DNA of 64,000 nt from positions 8,189,001-8,253,000 of the forward strand of contig NC_065889.1 in NCBI RefSeq assembly GCF_905147045.1, given 5' to 3'. The position numbers were made by a program, and so were the translations under genes. Numbering within the stretch: position 1 is the stretch's first letter; each line of letters starts with the position of its first letter. The DNA comes from Nymphalis io. Taxonomy: Eukaryota; Arthropoda; Insecta; Lepidoptera; Nymphalidae. This document shows positions 24,301 through 36,300 of the stretch, piece after piece. The notes under the pieces are model-generated. The model saw nothing but the letters and a program-made list of their open reading frames with translations. It was not told the DNA's origin and made no database searches.

Positions 24301-27300
24301 TGATTCATTGGTTATTATTATTATTAAAAGTTACCAAGTAATAAATAATACATTAGTATTGTTGCGTTACAACATTTAACTTTTTGTTATATTATACCTA
24401 ATTTTTTTCCAGCATCGATAGCCATTTGACAGTTCTCTTCCCATCGTGCTGGGTCTCTTCGAAGTCTGCTCGGTGGTGGTGCGGGGCCACCCATCGATCT
24501 TACCAGTTCATTGGCAACACGACCATCGTTCCAGTCGGTCTGAAACAGTTAAACAGCTATATATGTAAATGATTTTATTATCAGATGTTTTTTTTTTCAA
24601 AAAAGTCAGTGAAATTTTCCATTTCGATTTTAAAGTTAAATTTGTCAAACGCTTAGCTTAGATTCTTCTACACGATGAAATGAAAAAAAATTACTTAATT
24701 CGTTTATATTCGTAAAAATTGTTACATGATCTCCAATTGTAATTAATATCAAATTACAATTATAAGTATTTATATATAATAAGAATCTCTTTTTTAAATC
24801 TCGCTTCTTTATTTCTAAATACGACATTTTCTTTAATAAATGCATGTATGGATGTATATAAAGTATTTATAACCCTTTAATAAAAAAACCAACTACGTTA
24901 ATTTTCACTTTTCACCGTTTTGCTTAGTCAGTTTAATGTTTATTTTTATTCGTAGCTCGTCGTTCATTATCCTTTTAGAAAGCAAAACAATTAACAACCA
25001 CGAACAGAATTAAGCCAAAACTTTATAAGTCTGTTATTATTTACGATGTATGTTGGTTATCTCGCCAAAGTGCTTTTGTTCAGCGAACAAAAACAGATAT
25101 CATATTATGCTATCATTCGACACAACGGACTACAGCTTACGTATCACTTGTGTTGCATAACAGCTCGCTTATTTATGTGCAGTTGTTATAAGCTCACACC
25201 TTAAGTTTCCTGTTAGCCTGGTATTTGAAAAGTGTTCACGAGTATACGTATAGAAATAATATATTTCCATTAAATTATCAAAAGACTCTATTTAAACAAA
25301 CCGAATGAACGAACTATTTTATGTTGGGATTATCTAATTTGTGAGAGGACTTGCATTTTTTATTTTTGTATTAATTAGGCTTTTTATATATACATTGCTA
25401 ATAAATTGTTATTTACGATTGTTTCAAAACTCTTGTTGTTCCAAAGTTAAAGAACAGCCAGTAAATGACCCACTGCTAATCAAAGGCTACTCATGAGAAG
25501 GTTTGCCTATTCCACGCGACTTCAATGCGGGTTGGTGGATGAACACGTGACAGAATTATAATCGACACACGTAATTTTCTTACGTTTTTTCACTTCACTA
25601 CCGAGCATAGATGGATAATAACAAAAATTTAGCACATGAAATTGATGCCTGGGCTTGAACTTGCAACCTTTGGTTAAGATTTACATATCCTAGCCACTGG
25701 GCTATCTCGATTTGTTTCAAAGTGACTACAAAATATAAATAAATAACACTTCTTAAGCAAAATAAACACTAAGTTTGTGTCCGTGTCTCAAAGTACCTGT
25801 TTGTCGAATTTCACGACTAGTCGTTAAGACGTTGAGACTTGAGGCGTAAAAGTAAAATAAACGATAAAACTAACTTCCATATTTATAACCTTTAAAATAA
25901 TTTAATAGCTGGAACTCGATTGTTGTTCGGAACATTATGGCAGTGCATTGAAATGTTCGCAGCATAAACATAAAAACGAATTTCAAAATAAGAAGTTTTA
26001 AGCAATTTTGATTTTGCGACGTAATCATAAATTTCCTCAAGTATTTATTCTCTTAAATCTGGTTTCTAAAGCTATTGTACATTTTTTTAAATGTCTCTCG
26101 TATATGAAAAATATAACCGTGACCTTAAAATACGGAACGAACGCCCCTTTCAATTTCAATCTCTTCATTTGTTAAAAATATATTTTCTCCGATATATTTC
26201 TCTTTTTCAATTGAAGAAGAAGAAGTGAAATTATCCCAGGTTATGTGAATAAGAAGAACGTGGATTTATGAATTTCAGTGGATTGTGTATTGAGTTGGAC
26301 AGTGAACATGGATTTTGTTGAAATAAAACATTTTTAGTTATTATTTCACGGCGATTTTTCTTAATTTCATCAAGCAAGCTAAATAACGGTATCGTAGGCA
26401 TTCTTAAGTTTATGTCAGTCGACTTCTTTCGAAGAAGAACATAATTAGAATATTATAACTTTGTTTACGGACAAAATCATATTGGCTTCTTGGAAGTGGA
26501 GTGGCTGTACATTCTTTTGAATGTTGTTTTGACTTAGGAATAATATAAAGGACCTTAGTTTCATCAACAGTAACAAAAATCTCTCTTAAATGTGTTGCAG
26601 GCCTCACAATACCAAACAATCACGCAAAGTCGGTTGGGTTTTCGTAAAAGTAAAAGGAACTGTTTCACTCATCTCGTAGAAATATTAGAAGACTCAAATT
26701 CATTGCTAATTTTTTTTTTTTGTGATCAATTTCATTATCATCAAATCAACAATGCATTTAAAATAAATATGCATAAGAGTTATTCTCATTAGGTTATTTA
26801 ATACTATTTATAATCTAATTTATAAAAAAATCTTATAATCTAATTTATAAAGCCGAGATGGCCCAGTGGTTCGAACGCGTGAATCTTAACCGATGATCGT
26901 GGGTTCAAACCCGGGCAAGCACCACAGAATTTTCATGTGCTTAATTTGTGTTTATAATTCATCTCGTGCTTGACGGTGAAGAAAAAAAACCTGTGAGGAA
27001 ACCTGCATGTGTCTAATTTCATTGAAATCCTGCCACATGTGTATTCTACCAATCCGCATTGGAGCAGCGTGGTGGAATAAGCTCCAAACCTTCTCCTCAA
27101 AAGGGAGAGGAGGCCTTAGCCCAGCAGTGGGACATTAACAGGCTGTTACTGTACTGTAATCTAATTTATTCTTTCTTTCTTTAATTGATTTTTAAAATAA
27201 TTTGATATAAGATCAAATCAACATTAAAAACAGATAATGTACATACTCGTATCATGACCGCGTGGAATGTTGGTAAATATGCAAGCAGCAATTTGTCGAT

Positions 27301-30300
27301 GAGTGTAAATTCCGATTATCTGGTCGAAAAATTAATCAACCCTTTCTATTATCAATATAATTTTTTTTTATAAGACATGCCTAAAGTCTGTCATTTTTAA
27401 GTATCTCTCAAGTCCACGGTATTCAATAGCAATAAGAGTGGTACTACCTACAACGATAAATAAAAAAATAATGCAGGTAAACTATGTTTTTATGATGTGA
27501 ATTTTTAAATTTTTATTAGATTTTATTTAAATATATGGTGCAAATATAGCGAAAAAAAAATTAAATAAAGATAACAATAAGCAATTACATACATAATACA
27601 TAAACTTTTAAATATATTATAACAAACGCTGCATTGAGTTTTAGTTGTATAATAAATATAAATATAAAAAAAAACTCACCGTAAAGTTTGAAATAGGCCT
27701 TTCCAGGCGAGAATTAACCCACTCCAGAGTTGATTTAACTCCTGCAGCATCTGGCTTCATAAAGTAGGACAGATATGTCATGCCGGAGAGCTCGTCAAGC
27801 CAAGGCGACGCTAAGTAGTCAGGTTCCAACACCATGGGCACATCGAGCTCTCGATGAGCCAACTTCATAGCTCTTCTGCAATTTTCTATAGCTTCATGGC
27901 GATCTGGAAATAATATATAAGTGTTATTTAAAGTGATTATAGAGACACAATTATTTATCTGTTTATGTAACGTAAAACATTCTTTATTTAAATAGACTCT
28001 TTATAAACACACTGAATCGTCATGTTACAGGTTTAAATTTAAAATAAAGCTACAGTTCTGAATGTAGATTATATCGAGGAGAACAGGCAAGAAACTTCTA
28101 CTTCGCTATTTTTTTCTCAAATGAAATACGTACTCTTTTTTTAAATAAAGAATAGGAAGGCGGACGAGCGTATGGGCCACCTGATGGTAAATGGTCACCA
28201 ACGCCCTTAGACATTGGCATTTTAAGAAATGTCAACCATCGCTTACATAGCCAATGCGCCACCAACTTTGGGAACTAAGATTTTATGTCACTTGTGCCTA
28301 ATTACACTGTCTCACTCACCCTTTAAACCGGAACACAACAATATCAAGTACTGCTGTTTTGCGGTAGAATATCTGATGAGTGGGTGGTACCTACTAAGAC
28401 GAGTTTGTACAAATTCCTACCACCAGTAAATTCGTAAAATAGTCATCATATTTGCTAAAATGATTATGATTGATTGATTGATTATTATATATAATATTTT
28501 TTGTATCTAAAGCACTGTTATATTTTAATTTAGAATAAGATAAAGCATAGCATGCGTTGTAATGCCTCTTTAAATATTTTTGTGTGCAAATATCTGATAC
28601 AACTATTGTACATCGATTACAACGAATTTAGACAATTATCAACATTAATTGTACATTTATCTGGTTTCAACCCAATCGGATACATAGTATAATAACACAT
28701 TCGAGATTAACAAAGACTATATATAATATGTAACATGTTTATATATATGTGCAAAACCGTAAACATTTCTATTGAATAATCAATTAGGCTTATGAAAGGC
28801 ATAAACGGAATACGGAAGGGATGATAAAATAGAAGCGATATAGAAAATTTATCAATCATCTTCTGTCGTGAGATTGAAAAGCATTTATGGAGAGAATAAT
28901 TAATCCGCTAAGAGCTCTCTACTTTGTCTCTGTCTATTTTAAGTAAAATGTTGCTAATTTCGTTTCAAAGCAAATAGAAAGCAATTAAATTGATATTTTA
29001 ATATTCGCAAAGAAGGACTTTTATAAGAATCAGGAGCTTATATTATGCATAATTTTTAATTTAATTGCAATTTAACTTAGTACTGAAAATTGTCTTTTTT
29101 GGGTCATTGTTGAGAATAAATTAATACTAACTAAGTTCCTTCCAATGTGGTAAGGTACCAGGCTTGCAGAAGTCGACCAGAGCTGATAGTAGTACTCCGC
29201 TGTTCCAGTCAGTCGTGAGGTTACCAACTCGACATTCTGGTAGTGCTGCCTGCAGCCACGATAACATGAGTTTTCTGCAATAAATAAAATAATTTAGGCA
29301 AGTATGTACAAAATAAAAACAGTAACAGCATTGTGCATGTTGGAGATAAAGTCTTCTCTCACTTTGAGTAAAAGTTTTAGAGATTTAACCAAGTTACTCC
29401 AGTGCGGGTTGATGGAAATCCATAAGACATATTTTTATTCAATGTAGGTGTTTTCGTACCCTGACTCGACTTGGCACGAAATGGATTATATACATGGATT
29501 ATAGTGTTACTTGTTCGGGTTTGAACACAGAAATTTCAGTTAAAATTTACGTCTTAAACTTAGATTATTACATATATTGATCAGAATTTCATAATCCGTT
29601 AAATGAAATGAAACAAAGGTAATGAAAACTTGTAAATCGTAACTTGGTAAAGTTCGATTCATATTATTATCTATATCAATATATATCATACACGTATCAT
29701 CATCAGTCTTTATTCTACTGCTGGTCATAGGACTCTCCCAGCGCACGACATTAAATACGAATTGATTCATTTTATACATACATATTTTCCCGAGATGGCC
29801 TAGTGGTTAGAACGCGTGAATCTTAACCGATGATCGTGGGTTCAAATCCGGGTAAGCACCACTGAATTTTCATGTGCTTAATTTGTGATTATAATTCATC
29901 TTGTGCTTGACGGTGAAGGAAAACATCGTGAGGAAACCTGCATGTGTCTAATTTCATTGAAATTATGTCACATGTGTATTCTACCAACCCGCATTGGAGC
30001 AGCGTGGTGAAATAAGCTCTATACCTTCTCCTCAAAAAGGGAGACGAGGCCTTAGCCCAGCAGTGGGACATGAACAGGCTGCTACTGTTATACATATTTT
30101 CATGTATCAAATTTTTAAACAGCGGTAATTTTTATTTTTTGAAAGAATCATTTACAAATTGGCAATCTGATGATAAGTTGCTACTGTCTTCAGACATTGA
30201 CAGAAGGAAACGTGAACATGTTATTCTCGAGAGCTAAGATGTTATTTCACTGGCTAAAAAACGCTTCAAACTGGAACACGGCATTGCAGACTTGATTTTC

Positions 30301-33300
30301 TGCGGTAGAATTATTTATGAGTGGGTACCCTTAGCCCTAAAGTAAGGATCAAAAATATATAAAAGAAACATTAAGTTGAATTAAAAAAAAAATCTTTGAT
30401 GTTCTTTAGATCGATTTTAGTAGCGCCGGCCACTCTGAATGGATAATAACTAGAAAATCTATATGAACGTAAATAATATAATTTGCCTTAATTGAAACAC
30501 GGTTGAATAAATTATTTATATTTAAAAGTAACTGTTTCACGAGTGTAACATTGACTACTTACTATGTCCAGGCTGCCACTCACAATATTTTGTCGGAAAT
30601 ACTTAGTAATTATTACAGTATATTTTCCCTTTTGGCAACCATTTGGGGAAACACGCCTCCATATTTTGCCCACCCCATTCGTAGCAATACGTCGCTCGCT
30701 TCACGTCTCTTTTCCTCATTTTTCGAAGTGGTAGCGCAACTAAGAAATAACGATCGTTCAGCGGTGCACATCCCCACCATACCTACGCTGTTTGAGGTCG
30801 AGTTCTTTAACATCCGAGGACTCCACGCTAACCTCAACGCTGTCCACCACCATCTCGAGATAGCACGGCCAGCAATGTTGTTTCTCACGGAGACTCAAAT
30901 ACTCCGCCCTACCGACACCAGCTACCTTAACTATCCCGGCTACATGCTTGAAGAATCTTTCAAAGCGAAAGCCGGAGTATGCTTGTTCGTCAGGGCGGAT
31001 GTTTGTTGTCACCGATTGCGCTGCTTGGAGGACCCCTCCTTCTCCATGTTGATGGTACGCGTGGACCTGGTTCGTCAGAGTCGAGTCTACGTGTGCCTCT
31101 ACAGATCCCACAATGGTGACTTGGAGACAAGCTGATTATTTGACCATCTTAGTCGGGTGGCAGATGCTGCGCAAGAGCAGTTTCCTAACGCGGAATTGGT
31201 GTTTTTGGGAGATTTTAATGCTCACCATGAATCATGGTTAAAATCCCTCAAAACTGACCATGCTGGAAGAACTGCTCATGTTTTTGCTCTTACACACGAC
31301 TTGACCCAACTGGTTGATCAGCCCACCAGGATCCCAGACATTGATGGGCAAGCGCCTTCTCTACTGGATCTTCTGCTGACTTCTCAACCGGTGGAATATC
31401 AGGTTGTGGTTCAGGCTCCTCTTGGCTCTTCGGATCACAACCTTATATCTACCAGAGTGCCACAGGCCAAGCTGCCGCCACTAGCGGTATGTAAACGTCG
31501 CGTTTGGCACTATAAGTCGGCAGATTCACTGGTGGTAGGGCTTTGTGCAAGCTCGTCTGGGTAGGTACCACCCACTTATCAGATATTCTACCGCAAAACA
31601 GCAATACTTGATATTGTTGTGTTCCGGTTTGAAGGGTGAGTGAGCCAGTGTAATTACAGGCACAAGGGACATAAAATCTTAGTTCCCAAGATTGGTGGCG
31701 CATTGGCTATAAGCGATGATTGACATTTCTTACAATGCCAATGTCTAAGGGCGTTTGGTGACCACTTACCATCAGGTGGCCCATATGCTCGTCCACCTTC
31801 CTATTCTATAAAAAAAAAAAAGATTGGGACGGTATGCGCGATTACTATGCGTCAGTCCCTTGGAAGGAACGTTACTTCAGTGGGAATGACCCGACAGCTA
31901 GTGCCGCTGCTGTTGCTGATGACATCATGTTAGGAATGGAATACTACATTCCTAGCTCAGATCTCATCAGTAGGGGTACGCGTAACCGTTGGTTCACTCG
32001 TGAATATGCCGACGCTGTATCATCTAAGCAGGCGGCATATCGCGCGTGGATCAACGGCTGCGTTAGCGGGGCATCTCTCATTGACTCACTGAAAGCAAAC
32101 TACAATAAAAATTCCAAGTCCTGTAGGAAGGCATACACGAGAGCGGATGCACAGTGCATTGTACAGATTGGTCATGACCTTATTTCGCATCCTAGGGGCT
32201 CCCGTAGCTTCTGGCGTCTGACCAAGTCTGTGCAAAACAATTTCTGCCAACCTTCGCTGCCACCGCTCAGACATCCGGACGGATCGCTAGCTCACAGTCC
32301 GCAGGAGAAAGCCAATCTCCTGGCTAAACTCTTTGCCGACAACTCTGTGATCGATGATTGTAGTGCCCTGCCACCAACAATTCCTTCATGGCCACACGAT
32401 GCCTGACATCAAAATCAGGCAACGTGATGTGCCTGCGGAGCTGCAATCACTTGATATACGGAAAGCTAGCGGTCCCGATGGAATACCAGCCATAGTGCTG
32501 AAGAAGTGCGCGGCGGAGCTGTCTCCTGTGTTAACGCGCCTGTTTCAACTTTCTCTCTCTTCGGGATGTCTGCGGAGGCTTGGAAAAGAGCTAATGTGCA
32601 AGCGGTTCCCAAAAAAGGGGATCGGTCTGACCCGGCAAATTATCGACCAATAGCTATCACCTCAGTACTTTGTAAGGTGATGGAACGGATTCTAAACAAC
32701 CAACTGATCCATTACCTAGAAGATCACTTTCTAATTAATGATCGTCAGTACGGGTTTCGACCAAAATGGTCCACAGGTGATCTTCTAGCGTACGTAACAC
32801 ACCTCTGGGGTGAAGCTATCGACAAGCATGGAGAATCGTTGGTTGTCAGCCTCGATATCTCCAAGGCTTTCGACAGGGTCTGGCACAGAAGTCTTCTCTC
32901 CAAGCTACCGGCATATGGTCTGCCTGCTCAGCTATGCACCTGGATTGCCAGATTCCTACACAAGCGTAGCCTTCGTGTTTAATTGATGGTTGCGCTTCAC
33001 AATTCTATGTAGTGAATGCTGGGGTCCCCCAGGGATCTGTGCCATCTCCCACACTCTTTCTTTTGTATATCAATGATATGCTCTCTCTTGGGAACATACA
33101 TTGCTATGCAGATGATAGTACAGTGCATGGTGGATACCACGGACGCGCAGTGGCTGGGCGGGCGGAAACTGAGGAGAGGCGGGAGAATCTTGTCATTGAA
33201 CTCGATAGGACGTTAGAGCTCATCGCCAAATGGGGTTCTGATAATCTTGTTGAGTTTAATGCCGAGAAAACACAGGTATGCGCTCTCACAGCGAAAAAGT

Positions 33301-36300
33301 CAACATTTTCCCCGACGAGGCGAGGCGGGAAGCGGGCCGGCAAGGCGGGGACGGCTAGTTCAGAACATTCTTCCCGACTGCACTGGCCGTCGTCGCGTTT
33401 GGACTCTACTACCACTTACCATCAGGTGGAGTAGTCATTTGCCATCCCGGCGCATATAAAAAAAAGTAATTATTTGATACAATATATTTTATTGGCTCAA
33501 CCCGGTATTTGAACTAACGTAGCGTTATAATGATGCAAATGTTAGTCTAGATGAATGAGGCAATAACTCTATTATAACAGTACCACTTAACTAATTATAA
33601 TTATAAAAATAATACAAATGTTGCTATTATTATATCGCTGTATATAATCCACGTGATATTTTTTAAGGTTCAGAATTGACCCACGTTGTTTCTGATTATA
33701 TATACTATAATACGCGTATATTTAGAAAATAACTTATATTTTTACAAGATTATGTATTATACTGTAAAGATAATAAGCACTAATTTATCATAGCCAGCTT
33801 GGAATATAAGTGTAAGTTATAAACATTATCGATAGATTTTGCAATAGCAAAAATGTAATGAAAGTTTACATATAAGGTGTATTAGGATGTAATGCAATCG
33901 TAGGCTACTTGCGCCCGCGCAGGCGTGCCGCGCTAATTGCCCAGTCTCGCACTGCGCCGGCGCATTAGTGTGGGGCGGCTAAAAACAGTTATCTATTATA
34001 ACAACTCTCTGATTCTACTATCTGATATTGATCGTTACAACAGATAAGGCTATTTTAAAACAGTAAAATAACTAACAATAGCAAATTAAAAGTATATTGT
34101 AGTTTTTAATGTGTCCAGTAACCGAATTTAAAAAGTATTTAGATTAATGAGTTTCCTTCTACCGATATTCATTAAATTGATGAATATAATAGTAATTTGA
34201 GAAATGTAATAGTAATGTTCAAAAGGCTAAAGATCTTTTTAAATATAATTTCGATGTATCTTATGCGCATTTGTAATCAAAACATTTAGATCGAAGTAAG
34301 CATTTTTTTTAAGTATTGTCCTTATTGCATTTACTCACTTTTCGTTAGCAACGCAAAACTGCGATTCAGTACGAAAATGCTGAATTCCTGTTATTAACAA
34401 CACGGTCAGAATTTGTTGAGTTTTTATTTTATTTCTGATTAATTATTTCGGTGCCGTGATGGCCCAGTAGTTAGAAGACAAGAATCTTAACCGATGATTC
34501 CTAGTTGAAACCAGTAAATTTTGCTTATAATTTATCCCGTGCTCGTAGGTTAAGGTAAACATCGTGAGGAAGCCTGCATGTGGCGGGTAAAAAATGCCAC
34601 ATATATGTAATAAGCTCCAAATCTTCATCTTAAAGGGAGAGGAGGCCTTAGCCCAGCATTGGGACATTTATAGCCTATCAGTTCAATTTACTGAAAGTGT
34701 TTTGTCCGTTTGTAGTTTATAGACATTTACGACAGTACCTACAAATATAGGTTTTGTAGTATTTGATTGATTGATTAGGCAAACAAAGTGTTTCCTTTTT
34801 TCAAATATCATATCAGAAATAGAGATATCATCAATCAATTTAACTAAACATCCGCTAAAAAATGTTAATAAATAAGGCCGTTTAAATTAACAGTTAAGAA
34901 TATTAATTTATATTTTATCTATTACCTGGGAGGGAATTTGCTCCGTCCAATTTGATAACGGACAATAAGAGACCAGATTAGTCCCAGAATTAATTTTAAA
35001 TTTCCATTTACGATGTCCACGTTTCCTGAAAAAATTAAATACAATTTGCAACAACTAATATACTGTTAGATTATTTTATATAGATTCGACTTTAAGTTAT
35101 CATTTCTCTAGGCAAATAATAATTAATGGCTTTTTTATTATTCCATGTTATAACATGGAATAATAATAAATTTTAAAACCATCCTGGGAGAACTTCAATA
35201 TATATAATCCTGTATAGTTTTAGGTGATTATAATTACCTACTCATATGCCTAGAATAGCAGGAAATATATTTATATACGTTACTTGAAGTTATATCTTTT
35301 AAGAGATAGCCGATTTAGCTAAAATATTTTTTGTTGTTTAATGCTGGACTAGTATAGTACCAAATGACCTTCATTAATATCAGCATAAACTTTCCCCATG
35401 TATGGTACCTTAAAAGATATTGTTTTCCATATATTACAATCCTTTCCCGCATTAATGCCCAAAAACAGCGTGCGATCGCTTCCGCAACCATTGCTGACTC
35501 ACATTGCCAAAGCCGGTCAAATTCAACTGAATTATTTATTTATTTATTATAATTCGGAAGTGTCAATAGAATAAACCTAGCGATGTTAAAGTCGCAGGTT
35601 CGATCGCTCGCGCTATAGTCCTCCCCACTCCTAACACAAGCTGTACGCTTAATTGGGGGGTAAATAGGAATGTAAGTAATTCATTAAAAATGGCCATTGC
35701 TATCAGTCTTTAAAAAATAAAAATAGTAAATAACATTTTATGATACCTATATTAACAAGCTTAACACCATCGTCCTCAATGGCCTGTAAAGCGGTGGTAA
35801 CATTTTCAAGTCTATGGTGCTGATTGGTTGGGTTCGGGCTCCAGCCCTTTAACCTTCGTCCCTGTAGAGCTTCCACCAGAGAGCACAGCACTGTTCCATC
35901 ACGTAAGTCCTCCACAAGATCTATTACCTGTTTAAGAAAAAAACTGTTAAAATTTATCCTTATTATCCTTATCCTTGTTAAATACAATTAACTATTTGAA
36001 CAGATCAGAAATTTACACAATTAAGTTCATGTTAGTCACGTTATTGAAAATCAATCACTCCGTATAATATGTATTCGCTTCGTATTGTTTTTGTAAGTAA
36101 TCGATGTTGAAATAATAATTTCAATGATTAAATTTATACTAATCTTACCTTTATATTTAAAGGCTTCAAGGTCTCATTGACCCAGTTCCTAAATGTGTTC
36201 GCTTGGATTTCCACCCAAAGATCTTCATGTCCTTTAATTGCCATAGCTTTAGCTGCAGTTCCTTCTGGACTCCTTGCTGCTAGACCGGCTTGTGTGATCC

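Larger units (their letters stand above)
30615..33464 (+). mobile_element. non-LTR retrotransposon (LINE), CR1/jockey-like, internally deleted, with nested SINE-like unit
   Basis: A LINE copy in the 5.65-kb intron of the filamin gene, on the opposite strand. A 10-bp target duplication AGTAATTATT flanks it (30605-30614 and 33465-33474) and it ends in TATA plus an A run. It carries endonuclease and reverse transcriptase sequence, is broken at 31529 by a 290-bp SINE-like unit, and lacks the sequence between the RT and its last 140 bp. The clade is inferred from motif style; no RNase H is seen. Confidence 0.88.

Noticed and set aside
26875..26920. Possible tRNA genes at the heads of the SINEs
   Set aside because: Only A-box and B-box resemblance; no acceptor stem or anticodon arm forms, and the sequence continues into a SINE body.
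30613..31111. Minus-strand frames of 91 and 117 codons in the LINE
   Set aside because: They overlap the clearly recognisable endonuclease on the plus strand.
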